Assembly: GCF_002887595.1 (NCBI RefSeq)
Contig: NZ_PEBU01000009.1
Location: 177,228 to 241,227, forward strand
DNA from: Bowmanella denitrificans
GTDB taxonomy: Bacteria; Pseudomonadota; Gammaproteobacteria; Enterobacterales; Alteromonadaceae
Direction: 5' to 3'
DNA: 64,000 nucleotides
The notes below the pieces were generated by a model, which was given only the letters and a program-made list of their open reading frames with translations, was not told where the DNA came from and ran no database searches. This document shows positions 19,962 through 29,980 of the stretch, in pieces. Each line of letters opens with the position of its first letter. The stretch's first letter is position 1. The translations under genes and the position numbers were made by a program.

Positions 19962-20570
19962 TTACAGGGAAATACCGGTGAAGGACTGGAAGCCCAGCGC
20001 CATCAAACCAGCGATCATAAATACCGAGCCCAGGCCACGCAGACCATCTGGGATATCGGCATACTTGAGTTTTTCACGTACCGCAGCCAGCAAGGTAATG
20101 GCCAGAGCCCAACCGATACCGCTACCTACACCGTACACAATGCTTTCGGTGAAGTTGTACTCACGCTGTACCGCAAAGGCCACACCACCGAAAATGGCGC
20201 AGTTCACGGTAATCAGCGGCAGGAAAATACCCAACGCGTTGTACAAAGCAGGGAAAAACTTATCCAGCGCCATTTCCAGAATCTGCACCAAGGCGGCGAT
20301 AACACCGATAAAGGTCAGGAAGTTCAGGAAGCTCAGATCAGCATCCGGGAAACCGGCCCAGGCCAGTGCGCCAGGGGCCAGGATACTGGTGTAGATAACC
20401 TGGTTAACAGGTACAGAAATACCCAGAACCACGACTACCGCCACACCCAGACCCATAGCTGTTTTTACTTTTTTGGAAACAGCCAGGAAGGTACACATGC
20501 CCAGGAACAAAGACAGGGCCATGTTCTCGATAAAGATCGAACGAACAAACAAACTCAGATAATGTTCCAT
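19962..20570 (-). CDS. nqrE: Na+-NQR subunit E
   Basis: 202 residues with six predicted membrane helices, homologous to NqrD in inverted topology. The family Cys near residue 26 (MCTFLAV) and the Cys in NCAIFGG help hold the intramembrane iron centre at the NqrD/NqrE interface. It begins 3 bases after the nqrD stop, tightly coupled. Integral inner-membrane subunit carrying electrons across the membrane during Na+ pumping. Length and N-terminus ([20 protein letters not shown]) match the family. Confidence 0.97.
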   Translation of the reverse strand: MEHYLSLFVRSIFIENMALSLFLGMCTFLAVSKKVKTAMGLGVAVVVVLGISVPVNQVIYTSILAPGALAWAGFPDADLSFLNFLTFIGVIAALVQILEMALDKFFPALYNALGIFLPLITVNCAIFGGVAFAVQREYNFTESIVYGVGSGIGWALAITLLAAVREKLKYADIPDGLRGLGSVFMIAGLMALGFQSFTGISL

Positions 20571-20573
20571 GCG

Positions 20574-21206
20574 TTACTCCTTGGGCTCAACTTGCTGCGG
20601 ACGTATGGTACGGATAAACCAAATCATACCGGCAATCAGGATAAATGAGCTGAACGGCAGGATCAGCAAACCGTTACCCTGATACCAGCCACCATTTTGT
20701 ACCAGTGGCAGGATTTCAAAGCCCAGAATAGTGCCGAAACCAAACAGTTCTTTAATAGTGCCGATGACAATCAGGATAAAGGAGTAACCCAGACCGTTAC
20801 CGATACCATCCAGGAAGCTCATCATGGGTGGATTTTTCATGGCATAAGCTTCAGCCCGCCCCATAACGATACAGTTGGTAATAATCAAACCAACGAATAC
20901 CGAGAGCTGCTTGGAGATCTCGTAGGAATAGGCCTTGAGGATCTGGTCCACCACGATTACCAGTGACGCGATAATGGTCATCTGAATGATGATCCGCACG
21001 CTGGACGGAATCTGGTTACGAATTAACGAGATGAATAAGTTAGAGAACGCGACCACGGCGGTCAGCGCCAGTGACATGACCAGTGCCGTCTCTAACTTAG
21101 TAGTAATTGCCAGTGCCGAGCAAATCCCCAGTACCTGCAATGCGATAGGGTTGTTGTCCAAAATCGGACCAAACAACACCTTTTTGGTTTCTTTAGACAT
21201 TGCCAT
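20574..21206 (-). CDS. nqrD: Na+-NQR subunit D
   Basis: 210 residues, six membrane helices, with the conserved Cys in GICSALA and in [14 protein letters not shown], the counterparts of the NqrE iron ligands. The ATG at 21206 has AGGAGG 8-9 bases upstream; a second in-frame ATG two codons later is too far from it. It lies 13 bases after the nqrC stop. Inner-membrane subunit of the sodium pump. Confidence 0.97.
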   Translation of the reverse strand: MAMSKETKKVLFGPILDNNPIALQVLGICSALAITTKLETALVMSLALTAVVAFSNLFISLIRNQIPSSVRIIIQMTIIASLVIVVDQILKAYSYEISKQLSVFVGLIITNCIVMGRAEAYAMKNPPMMSFLDGIGNGLGYSFILIVIGTIKELFGFGTILGFEILPLVQNGGWYQGNGLLILPFSSFILIAGMIWFIRTIRPQQVEPKE

Positions 21207-21219
21207 TTAGTTTGCCTCC

Positions 21220-21978
21220 TCAAGACTTCCAGGGTTGCTTGGCCAGAAACGGGCCAAAACCTTGCTCACCCAACCAGAAATCCAGTGTATGTTGTACACC
21301 GTTGCTGGTCAGGGTGGCACCGGACAGCGCATCGACAGCATGTACATCATCGGCTGAAGCATTCTTCTTCACCGCAATGGCCACTTTGCCATCTTCAAAC
21401 AGCTGCTTACCGTCCCACTTGGCTTTCCAGTCAGGGTTCAGTACTTCGCCACCCAATCCGGGAGTTTCTTTCTGTTGGTAATAAACCAGTTCACGAGCGG
21501 TTTTACCATCGGCATCAACCGCCAGGAAGGCGTACATCAGATCCCACAAACCACTGCCGTGCACGGGCAGAATGATACGGTTAACCTGACCGGCATCGTC
21601 TTTCACCAGATAAACAGACGCTACGTTAGGCTTGCGTTGGAAACCAACTTTGCTGCCTTCCAGTTTAGTGCTGGTAGCAGGGTCCTTAGCCGCCTTGTAC
21701 ATGTCGTAGCTATCAGATGGCTTCTCGACATAGTCACCAGAATCCAGATCCACATAACGCTCTTCAACACGCGCCTTGTAAGTTCCGGCAATGTCACCTT
21801 TGGCATCAGCCAGTAAACCGGCCGCTTCCAGAATATTGGTTTGTTTGTCCAGTGCCGCATTGTGCTGTTGCAAAGACCGCAGGCCTACGGCAGCACCGGA
21901 TACCACAATGGAACAAACCAAACAGACGGCGACAACAACGCCAACTGTCCTTCCTAAAGTTTCTTTCTTAGCTGACAC
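21220..21978 (-). CDS. nqrC: Na+-NQR subunit C (covalent FMN)
   Basis: 252 residues: one N-terminal membrane helix ([22 protein letters not shown]), then a periplasmic FMN-binding domain with the flavinylation motif SGATLT, Thr at about residue 222. The start is a GTG at 21978, chosen because GGAGG lies 7 bases upstream and the family N-terminus ([10 protein letters not shown]) begins there. It overlaps the nqrB stop by 11 bases, indicating translational coupling. FMN is attached by ApbE, encoded downstream. Confidence 0.96.
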   Translation of the reverse strand: MSAKKETLGRTVGVVVAVCLVCSIVVSGAAVGLRSLQQHNAALDKQTNILEAAGLLADAKGDIAGTYKARVEERYVDLDSGDYVEKPSDSYDMYKAAKDPATSTKLEGSKVGFQRKPNVASVYLVKDDAGQVNRIILPVHGSGLWDLMYAFLAVDADGKTARELVYYQQKETPGLGGEVLNPDWKAKWDGKQLFEDGKVAIAVKKNASADDVHAVDALSGATLTSNGVQHTLDFWLGEQGFGPFLAKQPWKS

Positions 21979-23194
21979 GCGCCATCCTCCGTTTGATATT
22001 GCCTTGAACAACGAAGTAGTCGAACAAAGGTGCCCACAGGTTGGCGAACAGGATCGCCAGCATCATACCTTCAGGGAAGGCCGGGTTGAGCACACGAATC
22101 ATTACACACATAAAGCCGATTAACAGGCCATATGCCCACTTACCTTTATTGGTAAAGGAGGCAGACACCGGGTCAGTGGCCATAAACAGCATACCAAAGG
22201 CAAAACCACCAGTGACCAAATGCCAGTACCAAGGCATAGCGAACATGGCATTGGTGTCGCTTCCAATCATATTAAGCAGGGTGCTGAACACCGCCATACC
22301 CGCTAACACACCCAGCACAATGCGCCAGGATGCAATACGCAGATACATAATGAACAGACCACCAATCAACAAGGCCAGTGTTGAGGTTTCACCAACAGAC
22401 CCTTGAATGCTGCCGAAGAAGGCATTCCACCACTCAGCATTTAAGCTCCAATCGGTAATCTGGCCAGAAGCAGCTTGTCCCAGCGCCGTCGCACCAGAGA
22501 AACCATCAGCCGCAGTCCAGATTGCATCCCCGGAGATTTGCGCAGGATAGGCGAAGTATAAGAACGCACGACCAGACAAGGCGGGGTTCAGGAAGTTACG
22601 GCCAGTACCGCCAAACACTTCTTTGGCAATCACCACACCGAAACTGATACCCAGGGCAACCTGCCATAGTGGAATGGTTGCCGGTAGCGTCAGGGCAAAC
22701 AGTACGGAAGTAACGAAGAAACCTTCGTTAACTTCATGCTTACGAATAGACGCAAACAACACTTCCCAGAAGCCACCCACCGCAAATGTCACGGCGTAGA
22801 TTGGCAGGAAGAAACAGGCGCCATAGCCGAACATGGCCAACCAGCCAGTAGTTTGGGTGCCCAGTTCACCGCCAAGGGCAGCAAATAAACCCGCCTGCCA
22901 GTACCCTTCCACCGTTGCAGCCCAAGTGACTGCATCGCTGCCAAGAATAGCGTTGTGTGCTTGATAGCCAACGTTGTACATACCATAAAACATGGCTGGG
23001 AAGGTCGCCATCCACACCATAATCATGATGCGTTTCAGATCAATGCTGTCACGTACGTGAGTACCTGTCTTATTGACCAAACCAGGCGTATAGAAAATGG
23101 TCGCCGCTGCTTCATACAAGGCATACCATTTTTCGTATTTACCACCCGGCTCAAAATTGGGTTCGATTTTCTCGAGATATTCTTTCAAGCTCAT
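21968..23194 (-). CDS. nqrB: Na+-NQR subunit B (covalent FMN, sodium channel subunit)
   Basis: 408 residues, about ten membrane helices. The flavinylation motif GFSGATAL places the acceptor at Thr236, the same number as in the Vibrio cholerae protein. The N-terminal cytoplasmic part ([23 protein letters not shown]) is typical. It houses the sodium channel and riboflavin/FMN electron path and contributes to the quinone site. GAGG precedes the ATG; nqrA ends 3 bases upstream. The start of nqrC lies inside its last codons. Confidence 0.97.
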   Translation of the reverse strand: MSLKEYLEKIEPNFEPGGKYEKWYALYEAAATIFYTPGLVNKTGTHVRDSIDLKRIMIMVWMATFPAMFYGMYNVGYQAHNAILGSDAVTWAATVEGYWQAGLFAALGGELGTQTTGWLAMFGYGACFFLPIYAVTFAVGGFWEVLFASIRKHEVNEGFFVTSVLFALTLPATIPLWQVALGISFGVVIAKEVFGGTGRNFLNPALSGRAFLYFAYPAQISGDAIWTAADGFSGATALGQAASGQITDWSLNAEWWNAFFGSIQGSVGETSTLALLIGGLFIMYLRIASWRIVLGVLAGMAVFSTLLNMIGSDTNAMFAMPWYWHLVTGGFAFGMLFMATDPVSASFTNKGKWAYGLLIGFMCVMIRVLNPAFPEGMMLAILFANLWAPLFDYFVVQGNIKRRMARVS

Positions 23195-23197
23195 GGA

Positions 23198-24538
23198 TCA
23201 GCCCTCTTTCTCTATCTTGGTCAGGCAATCGCGCAGCACAGGACCGTAGTTGTACTTGCCTGGGCATACGTAGGTACACAAACCAAGATCTTCTTCATCC
23301 AACTCAAGACAGCCCAAGGTTTGGGCACTGTCCGTATCGCCAGCCAGCAAGTCGCGCAGCAGCAAAGTGGGAAGAATATCCAGAGGCATTACGCGCTCGT
23401 AGTTACCAATTGGCACCATGGCCCGATCAGAACCATTAGTAGTAGTGGTCATTTTGAACAGACGCTTAGGACTGAGGTGACCTAAGTAGGCACGGGTGAC
23501 AGAGTGTTTGTCGCTACCTGGACGCAGCCAGCCAAACAGTTCTTTCTCACGCCCTTCCGCCAGCAAGCTAAGTTGCAGGTGGAAACGTCCCAAATACGCA
23601 TGTACGCCCTGAGCGTGAGTACCACACAGTACCGAACCCGATACCACGCGAACTTCACTACCTTCAGTTTCACCTGCGGTCAGCTCTTCAGTACTGGCAC
23701 CCAGAACAGTGCGCAGCAAACGTGGATTTTTGGCCGCAGGGCCTGCCAGGGCAACCACACGACGATTATCCAGCTCACCTGTGGTGAACAGGTGGCCAAT
23801 GGCCATCACGTCCTGGTAGTTGATATGCCAGACCACTTTGGCAGCACCGGCAGAATCCAGGAAATGAATATGCGTACCTACCAACCCTGCTGGGTGGGGG
23901 CCGGCGAATTCATTTACCTCAGCCTGCGCGCTGCCAGTATCAATATTGGCACCCGGTGCTTTACTGACATACAGCTTACCTTCGGTAAGACGGCGCAGCA
24001 CGGTCAGACCATTGATAAAATCGTCTTTACGTTCTGCGATGATGGCAACAGGGTCAGCGGCCAGTGGATTGGTATCCATGGCATTGACAAAGATGGCGCG
24101 TGGAGATGAACCCAGTGCCGGCGCTTTACTGTATGGACGAGTGCGCAAGGCAGTCCACAGACCAGAGTCGACCAGATTCTTCTCAACGTCATCCCTGCCA
24201 AGGGACGCAAGCTGAGCGGCATCATATTTGGCAAAGTTTTCCTGCGCATCGCCGGACACTTCAATTACAACTGACTGCAGCACACGCTGGGCGCCACGGT
24301 TCACTTGTTTGATGGTTCCTGCTGCAGGAGCGGTGTATTTAACGCCGGGATTTTTTTTGTCTTCGAAAAGCACCTGGCCTTTCTTGACAGTATCGCCTTC
24401 GGCAACGGCCATAGTAGGCCGCATTCCGACGTACTCTTCCCCAAGAACAGCAACCCGGGTGATCCGGGGCCCTTCATGGATCTGTTGTTGTGGCGCTCCC
24501 GCAATGGGGAGGTCCAACCCTTTGGTGATTTTTATCAT
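23198..24538 (-). CDS. nqrA: Na+-NQR subunit A
   Basis: 446 residues, soluble peripheral subunit on the cytoplasmic side, contributing to ubiquinone binding with NqrB. N-terminus [16 protein letters not shown] and C-terminal [26 protein letters not shown] are family hallmarks. The ATG at 24538 matches the family start; an in-frame GTG at 24550 would add four residues, and neither has an obvious Shine-Dalgarno. The gene opens the six-gene operon, and its 5' leader contains a 16-bp inverted repeat ending 24 bases before the ATG. Confidence 0.96.
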   Translation of the reverse strand: MIKITKGLDLPIAGAPQQQIHEGPRITRVAVLGEEYVGMRPTMAVAEGDTVKKGQVLFEDKKNPGVKYTAPAAGTIKQVNRGAQRVLQSVVIEVSGDAQENFAKYDAAQLASLGRDDVEKNLVDSGLWTALRTRPYSKAPALGSSPRAIFVNAMDTNPLAADPVAIIAERKDDFINGLTVLRRLTEGKLYVSKAPGANIDTGSAQAEVNEFAGPHPAGLVGTHIHFLDSAGAAKVVWHINYQDVMAIGHLFTTGELDNRRVVALAGPAAKNPRLLRTVLGASTEELTAGETEGSEVRVVSGSVLCGTHAQGVHAYLGRFHLQLSLLAEGREKELFGWLRPGSDKHSVTRAYLGHLSPKRLFKMTTTTNGSDRAMVPIGNYERVMPLDILPTLLLRDLLAGDTDSAQTLGCLELDEEDLGLCTYVCPGKYNYGPVLRDCLTKIEKEG

Positions 24539-24562
24539 ACGCAATTGCACTACTTATTTACT

Positions 24563-24619
24563 GAATACTCATCAGGATTTGCCCTGATGTCCCACCAAGC
24601 CCCATCCTGATGAGTATTC
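24563..24619 (-). promoter_or_regulatory. Structured leader upstream of nqrA (competing hairpins)
   Basis: On the minus strand GAATACTCATCAGGAT (24619-24604) pairs perfectly with ATCCTGATGAGTATTC (24578-24563), enclosing 25 bases. The loop contains another CATCAGG that can pair with the same CCTGATG of the right arm, so a 16-bp stem and a shorter local hairpin exclude each other. It ends 24 bases before the nqrA start, suggesting an attenuator, protein operator or riboswitch-like switch. No T run follows, so it is not a simple terminator. Confidence 0.55.
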
Positions 24620-24978
24620 GAAACTAACCCCACCTGTTGTCTGTCATCCAGTAACAAGCGCCTGCAATTCTCTTTACGACTTCCCAGCCATTCCCGGTTG
24701 GCTGTTGCAGCCAGATAGACCTCAACAACCCGTTGACCAGCTGATCACCAGCCAACCACATCCTGTGCTCAAGCTTTGCCCGTTTATGAAAAACGCACAA
24801 AACCAGTTACAAATGGGAGGGATCTTTGAAAAAGATAGATCTATCTCTCAAACCCGGCATTTTAGCATTAAACACAGCCATTTCGCCATGCAAATGTTTG
24901 TTTATCCCACGCATTCCCTGCGACTTTGGTATGACATCCGTTGCCGTAATAGCGTCACGGCAAGGTAACTGGCAAACA

Positions 24979-25002
24979 CAAAAAAGCCGCCCGAAGGCGG
25001 CT
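24979..25002 (-). terminator. Rho-independent terminator of fabV
   Basis: Stem AGCCGCC (24985-24991) / GGCGGCT (24996-25002), tetraloop CGAA on the plus strand (TTCG on the minus), followed on the minus strand by TTTTTG. It lies 15 bases after the fabV stop. Confidence 0.92.
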
Positions 25003-25016
25003 GAATCAATGGCTAT

Positions 25017-26195
25017 TTACCAGTCTGCCAGCGGACTGACATCGGCGGTATAATCCACATTGTCAAAGCCAAAGCCGAATAGGTGCAGAAATTCACGGTG
25101 ATAGCTCACATAATCGGTCAGCTCATCGATAGTCTCAGTTTGCACCTTATCCCAGATATGCTGAACACGCTGCTGTACATCATCTTCCAGTTCCTTGTAA
25201 TTCTGGAACAAATGGCCGCCTGCATCAAAACGGCGCTGCGTGCCATACAAATTTTCACAGAACAAGCCATGAATCTGTTCAATGGTACCTTCGTAGGTGC
25301 CGTCTTGTTTCATCACTTTAAACAATGCAGAAATATACAGCGGCATAATAGGAATAGCAGAGCTGGCCTGGGTTACCACCGCATTCAGGGAAGAGACAAA
25401 GGCTTCGCCATTCAGATCTGCGGTATTGTTGCGAATCTCAAGCGTGGCGCGGTCCAGGTCTTCCTTGGCCTTACCAATAGTGGCATGACCGTAAATAGGC
25501 CAGGTCAGCTCTTTGCCGATATAAGTGTAAGACGTGGTGATAAAATTGTCGGCCAGCACGCCAGCCTCTTTCAGGGCATCAATCCACAGCTCCCAGTCTT
25601 CGCCACCCATCACTTTGACTGTATTGGCCACTTCCTCAGGATTGGCCGCTTCCACTGTCACCTCGTCAATAATACGCTTAGAGGTATTGAGGTTTTTGGT
25701 GGTAACACTGCCGCCTATTGGTTTAAGCGTTGATGAATAGACTTCACCACTGTCTGGGTCGGTGCGACGTGGAGATGCCAGACTATAAATAACCAAATCC
25801 ACCTTCCCTAAATCAGCCTTAATGGTGTCGATAACCTGCTGCTTGATTTGATGAGAAAATGCATCACCGTTAATGGTTTTGGCATACAGCCCCTGTTGCC
25901 TGGCTTTGTCGTGATAGGCAGCGGTGTTATACCAACCCGCCGTGGCCGTTTTGGTTTCGGAGGCTTCTTTTTCAAAGCACACACCCAGGGTAGCGGCACC
26001 ATAACCAAAGCCCGCTACGATACGTGATGCCAGGCCATAGCCGGTAGAACATCCCACCACCAGTACCTTCTTTGGCCCCTGACCACTTACACCCTGCTGT
26101 TTTACATAGTCGATTTGCTTTTGCACATTAACCGCACAACCCACAGGATGCGCATTAGTACAGATAAAGCCACGGATTTTCGGCTGAATAATCAT
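25017..26195 (-). CDS. fabV: Enoyl-ACP reductase (NADH), FabV type
   Basis: 392 residues. The N-terminus [19 protein letters not shown] and the NADH-binding [16 protein letters not shown] match the FabV/trans-2-enoyl-CoA reductase family. The catalytic Tyr-x8-Lys motif is present as [10 protein letters not shown], longer than the spacing in FabI. It catalyses the last step of fatty-acid elongation in the cytoplasm. FabV enzymes are intrinsically tolerant of triclosan. Monocistronic, with its own terminator. Confidence 0.95.
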   Translation of the reverse strand: MIIQPKIRGFICTNAHPVGCAVNVQKQIDYVKQQGVSGQGPKKVLVVGCSTGYGLASRIVAGFGYGAATLGVCFEKEASETKTATAGWYNTAAYHDKARQQGLYAKTINGDAFSHQIKQQVIDTIKADLGKVDLVIYSLASPRRTDPDSGEVYSSTLKPIGGSVTTKNLNTSKRIIDEVTVEAANPEEVANTVKVMGGEDWELWIDALKEAGVLADNFITTSYTYIGKELTWPIYGHATIGKAKEDLDRATLEIRNNTADLNGEAFVSSLNAVVTQASSAIPIMPLYISALFKVMKQDGTYEGTIEQIHGLFCENLYGTQRRFDAGGHLFQNYKELEDDVQQRVQHIWDKVQTETIDELTDYVSYHREFLHLFGFGFDNVDYTADVSPLADW

Positions 26196-26285
26196 AAGGA
26201 CCTTTCCTTTTTAAGAAGTGTCGCCATTGTAAAGACAAGACACAGAGAAACAACTCTGAACACTTAAGGATTGTTGACTACCCAC

Positions 26286-26304
26286 AAAGCCCATTACGGG
26301 CTTT
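26286..26304 (-). terminator. Weak stem-loop after the TRAP operon
   Basis: Stem AAAGCCC (26286-26292) / GGGCTTT (26298-26304) just downstream of the dctP-type gene. No good T run follows on the minus strand, so it may be a weak or rho-assisted terminator. Confidence 0.4.
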
Positions 26305-26318
26305 ATGGATTTTATCAG

Positions 26319-27416
26319 CTAGTTACCCTGACGATTTTTATAGTACTCCATTTCAGATAACCGGTGATAAGCACTAACCTGCTTCTGGAACGCAACATAG
26401 GACGCATAGACTTTGGCAAACTGCGGATCCTGATCTGACTGCTCTTTCAGTACCTCAGCCGACGCCTGCCGCAGGGCCGCCATCACATCATCAGGCAGCG
26501 GCAGTATTCTAATGCCGTGCTTATCCCGCAGCGCTGCCATGGCTTCGTTGTTACGTGCGGTATACTCGTCCAGCATATCCTGGTTAACCGCCTTGGTGGC
26601 AACCTCAACTATACGCTGCAAATCGGCCGGCAAGCTGTTATAGGCCTCGGCATTAACCGTGAACTCCAGCATGGCGCCGGGTTCATGCCAGCCAGAATAA
26701 TAGTAATATTCGGCCGCTTTGTGCAGACCGAAGGCCAGATCATTGTATGGGCCCACCCATTCGGTGGCATCAATGGCGCCGGTTTGCAAAGAGGTAAAAA
26801 TCTCGCCACCGGTCAGTGCCACCGGCACTGCTCCAACCTTTTTCAGCACTTCAGCGCCAAGGCCTGGCATCCGTATTTTCAGGCCTTTAAAATCCGCGAT
26901 GCTGTGAATCTCTTTTTTAAACCAACCGGCCATCTGCACGCCGGTGTTACCACCTGCAAAGGGGATGACGCCAAAAGGCTGGTAAACTTCCCGCCACAGG
27001 GCCAAACCGCCACCATAATGCAGCCAGCTGTTGGTTTCGGTCACGTTCATGCCAAAAGGTATAGCGGTGAAAATCTGCGCAGCGGGTGCCTTACCCTTCC
27101 AGTAGTAGCTGCCAGCATGCCCCATCTGTGCCGTGCCATTTGCCACCGCATCAAACACCTCAAAACCCGGCACTAACTCGCCGGCACCATACACTTTGAT
27201 CTTCAACCTGCCGGCTGACATTTCGTCCACCATAGTGGCAAAGGTTTCAGGCCCCCGCCCCAGGCCTGGGAAGTTTTTGGGCCAGGAAGTAACCAACTTC
27301 CATTCAAAGTGCTGCTGTGGTGCTGCGCCTGTCTGGTTAGCTGTCATTTCTTTCCCACATCCCACCAGTACCAACATGGCCGCGACGGTGAGCATGGCGT
27401 GTTTAAGCCGCTTCAT
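26319..27416 (-). CDS. TRAP transporter substrate-binding lipoprotein (DctP/TakP-like)
   Basis: 365 residues. The ATG at 27416 follows GGGAG and gives a lipoprotein signal with lipobox LVGC (the open frame runs 25 codons further upstream). The DctP fold is shown by WKLVTSWPKNFPGLGRGPETFA, the ligand-binding Arg segment KGLKIRMPGLGAEVLKKVGA and ATEWVGPYNDLAFGLHK. The latter places it with TakP-type binders of 2-oxo acids or similar carboxylates. It captures ligand in the periplasm for the DctQM permease encoded upstream, 29 bases away. Confidence 0.92.
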   Translation of the reverse strand: MKRLKHAMLTVAAMLVLVGCGKEMTANQTGAAPQQHFEWKLVTSWPKNFPGLGRGPETFATMVDEMSAGRLKIKVYGAGELVPGFEVFDAVANGTAQMGHAGSYYWKGKAPAAQIFTAIPFGMNVTETNSWLHYGGGLALWREVYQPFGVIPFAGGNTGVQMAGWFKKEIHSIADFKGLKIRMPGLGAEVLKKVGAVPVALTGGEIFTSLQTGAIDATEWVGPYNDLAFGLHKAAEYYYYSGWHEPGAMLEFTVNAEAYNSLPADLQRIVEVATKAVNQDMLDEYTARNNEAMAALRDKHGIRILPLPDDVMAALRQASAEVLKEQSDQDPQFAKVYASYVAFQKQVSAYHRLSEMEYYKNRQGN

Positions 27417-27445
27417 TGCTTGTTCTCCCAAATTGTTGTTTATGT

Positions 27446-28813
27446 TTATCCGTATAACTGTGCGGGCAGCCAGGTAGCTAACTGCGGCCATATTGCCAAC
27501 ATCACCAGCAGCGCTAGCTGTATGACGATAAATGGCACCACCCCTTTATACATATCACTGGTTTTTACCGAAGCCGGGGCAACCCCGCGAAGATAAAACA
27601 AGGCAAAACCAAAAGGTGGGGTTAAAAACGAGGTCTGCAGATTAATAGCAATCATAATGCCCAGCCAAACCGGGTCCACCCCCATCGCCAGCAAGACAGG
27701 CCCAACAATGGGCACAACCACGAACGTGATCTCGATAAAATCCAGAATAAATCCCAGCAGGAAAATCACCAGCATAACCAACAGCATTGCAGCGAAAACC
27801 CCGCCTGGCAGTGCAGCGAAGAAATCTTCAATCAGCGCTTCGCCACCAAGCCCCCGGAACACCAGGGAAAACACCGACGCGCCAATCAGAATCAAAAACA
27901 CCATGGACGTGACTTTTGTGGTGCCCAGCATTACTTCTTTTAAGGTTGCGATGCTCAATTGTCTGGAAATGAGTGCCAGCAGCAGCGCACCAAAGGCCCC
28001 CACCCCCGCCGCCTCTGTCGGTGTTGCCAAACCAGTCAAAATAGAGCCCAAAACCAGCAGCATTAATAACAGTGGCGGCAGCAAGGCTTTAAGTAAGGGC
28101 AGCAACGTCAGTGGTGCGGCCGCCGTGACGCTGGATTCAAACCAGTGCGGTTTAAAACGACTGCAAAGCAACACATAACAAAGATAAAGTACAACCAGCA
28201 GCAGGCCGGGTAATAAAGCACCGACAAACAAATCTCCGACAGACACAGACTCCGGCGAAAAAATCCCCATATCCAGTTGCGCCTGTTGGTATGCACTGGA
28301 TAAGACATCGCCCAGCAGAACCAGGGCGATAGAAGGCGGTATAATCTGACCAAGGGTGCCGGTCGCACAAATGCTGCCAGTGGCAAATGCCGGGTGGTAC
28401 CCGCGGTTAAGCATGCTAGGCAGTGACAACAACCCCATAGTCACCACAGTCGCACCGACAATGCCGGTACTGGCCGCCATCAACATCCCCACCAGAACCA
28501 CCGAAATGGCCAGTCCACCGCGAAAACGCCCAAACATCTGCGACATCGCTGCCAGCAGCTGTTCGGCCACTTTGGACTTTTCCAGCATAATGCCCATAAA
28601 CACAAACAGCGGTACGGCCAGTAATGTCTGATTGGTCATAATGCCGTACAGCCTGCTTGGCAAGGCATGCAGGTACGCCATATCAAACACACCAAATAGC
28701 GCACAAACCGAGGCAAACAACAGCGCCGTGCCAGCCAGGGCGTAGGCAACAGGATAGCCAAGCATTAACACCAGACACACCAGCACAAATAAAATCAGGG
28801 CCAGAAACTCCAT
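27446..28813 (-). CDS. TRAP transporter large permease (DctM)
   Basis: 455 residues with about twelve membrane helices. DctM hallmarks include VPLFVFMGIMLEKS, GATVVTMGLLSLPSMLNRGY and the central SICATGTLGQIIPPSI, plus LTPPFGFALFYLRGVAP near the C-terminus. It is the sodium-coupled transport subunit. The start codon overlaps the dctQ stop by one base (TGATG) with AGGAGG upstream, so the two are coupled. Confidence 0.94.
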   Translation of the reverse strand: MEFLALILFVLVCLVLMLGYPVAYALAGTALLFASVCALFGVFDMAYLHALPSRLYGIMTNQTLLAVPLFVFMGIMLEKSKVAEQLLAAMSQMFGRFRGGLAISVVLVGMLMAASTGIVGATVVTMGLLSLPSMLNRGYHPAFATGSICATGTLGQIIPPSIALVLLGDVLSSAYQQAQLDMGIFSPESVSVGDLFVGALLPGLLLVVLYLCYVLLCSRFKPHWFESSVTAAAPLTLLPLLKALLPPLLLMLLVLGSILTGLATPTEAAGVGAFGALLLALISRQLSIATLKEVMLGTTKVTSMVFLILIGASVFSLVFRGLGGEALIEDFFAALPGGVFAAMLLVMLVIFLLGFILDFIEITFVVVPIVGPVLLAMGVDPVWLGIMIAINLQTSFLTPPFGFALFYLRGVAPASVKTSDMYKGVVPFIVIQLALLVMLAIWPQLATWLPAQLYG

Positions 28814-29343
28814 CAGGCCTCCTGCTGTGTATTAGCTTGAGCCTGTTTAAGCTGTTGCCAGTTTAACCAGCTCTGTGCGAGCGCCTGTAGCGTCATTGTC
28901 AGGCAGAAAATGGGGATTAGGCTTTTCAGCACAAAAACTAACGGTAGGCCCCCAGCCTCTGGCGAGGCTTCCAGTAGCAACCAGGAACTGCTGACATAAT
29001 CCCAGCTCATCACAAAAATAAAACCGTTAACCGGCAGCAATAACAACAAAGTGCCAGCAATATCAATCAGGCTGCGGGTTCGAACTGACAATCGCCGATA
29101 AAAAATGTCCACTCGGACATGTTCATCCGCTTTCAGAGTGTGCGCCGCCCCCAGCATAAAGACCATTGCATGCAGATACATGGCCGACTCCTGCATGGCA
29201 ATCCAGCCCAGGTTAAAGCCATAGCGGAGTATTACAATAAGGAACACCAGTATAACCATGGTCAGGGTCAACCAACTGACGCCCTTACACAGGTATAAAT
29301 TGATTCGATCTATTCGTTGGCAGGATGATGTCAGCAGCGGCAC
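28813..29343 (-). CDS. TRAP transporter small permease (DctQ)
   Basis: 176 residues, four membrane helices, with DctQ-typical LRYGFNLGWIAMQESAMYLHAMVFMLGAAHTLKADEHVRVD and the following FYRR. It supports the large permease and links it to the binding protein. The start is taken as a GTG at 29343 with only a distant AAGGA; no better codon is apparent before the first membrane helix, so the start is uncertain. First gene of the dctQ-dctM-dctP operon. Confidence 0.9.
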   Translation of the reverse strand: MPLLTSSCQRIDRINLYLCKGVSWLTLTMVILVFLIVILRYGFNLGWIAMQESAMYLHAMVFMLGAAHTLKADEHVRVDIFYRRLSVRTRSLIDIAGTLLLLLPVNGFIFVMSWDYVSSSWLLLEASPEAGGLPLVFVLKSLIPIFCLTMTLQALAQSWLNWQQLKQAQANTQQEA

Positions 29344-29427
29344 TATGGATATTTATTGTTGTCCTTTTGCTAATGCTTTTAACAAAAAGCTTACCGGAAT
29401 GGAACGGCAAGCCGGTCAACAGACATA

Positions 29428-29452
29428 AAAAAAGTGTCCTAAGACACTTTTC
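29428..29452 (-). terminator. Rho-independent terminator overlapping the bolA stop
   Basis: Stem AAAAGTGTC / GACACTTTT with the loop TTAG (minus strand) containing the bolA stop codon TAG, followed by TTTATG. The last sense codons form the left arm, so translation and termination signals overlap completely. Confidence 0.88.
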
Positions 29453-29762
29453 GTTTCAAGCCGCCCAGGCAGGCTGGCGAATCTGGCGCCCCGCCATATA
29501 AACCTTGCCACTCACTATCTGTATAGGTATGCAAGGCCAGGGCATGAATATGATTAGCTAATTCATCTTTAAGTACGGCATTCACCGCTCTGTGTCTGTT
29601 GATCAAACGCTCACCGTTGAATGAAGGACAGACTAGCACCACTTTGAAGTGGGTTTCAGCGCCAGCAGGCACATTATGCTGATGGCTTTCATTAATGACT
29701 TCCAGATAAGCCGGCTGAAAATGTGTCAACAGTTTTTCTTCGATAGTGTTTTGAATGTTCAT
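29439..29762 (-). CDS. bolA: BolA family protein
   Basis: 107 residues. BolA fold: N-terminal [24 protein letters not shown], central [27 protein letters not shown] with the helix-turn-helix-like RHR, and [13 protein letters not shown]. The conserved His residues (Asn-Arg-His and Ala-Leu-His) can bind 2Fe-2S with monothiol glutaredoxin. It acts in envelope/morphology regulation and iron-sulfur homeostasis. The C-terminal [17 protein letters not shown] is like Vibrio/Shewanella BolA tails. Confidence 0.93.
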   Translation of the reverse strand: MNIQNTIEEKLLTHFQPAYLEVINESHQHNVPAGAETHFKVVLVCPSFNGERLINRHRAVNAVLKDELANHIHALALHTYTDSEWQGLYGGAPDSPACLGGLKRKVS

Positions 29763-29980
29763 CTCTCAACCCCTGTATACTACTTAATTGTGGCCAGCCC
29801 TTGAGGGCATTCTTGCCACGGATGTGTGTCCCTTACAGGTTTAAATTTAGTCTTCGCCACCAAGGTTACAACCAAATTCCAGGCTGGCTATGATAACCGT
29901 CTGAGCCTTCGAGATATATTTTTTCTGACAGGATATATAGCCATTTATAACCTTCCTCTGGCCAAAAGCCCGCAGTGAAA

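Larger units (their letters stand above)
24539..25016. other. nqrA upstream region / fabV downstream region
   Basis: 478 bases without a credible gene. From the nqrA side it holds the competing hairpins at 24563-24619. A second three-part repeat follows at 24685-24712, where TGGCTG can pair with CAGCCA on one side or CAGCC on the other. A 14-bp perfect palindrome AGATAGATCTATCT lies at 24833-24846. The fabV terminator is at 24979-25002. The nqr promoter should lie within the middle part, but I could not place it with confidence. Confidence 0.5.

Noticed and set aside
19049..19981. 310-codon open frame on the plus strand opposite nqrF
   Set aside because: Lies wholly antisense to a certain gene and shows no recognisable protein features; a shadow of nqrF codon use.
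25083..25733. 216-codon open frame antisense to fabV
   Set aside because: Entirely inside fabV on the other strand, no family features or ribosome site.
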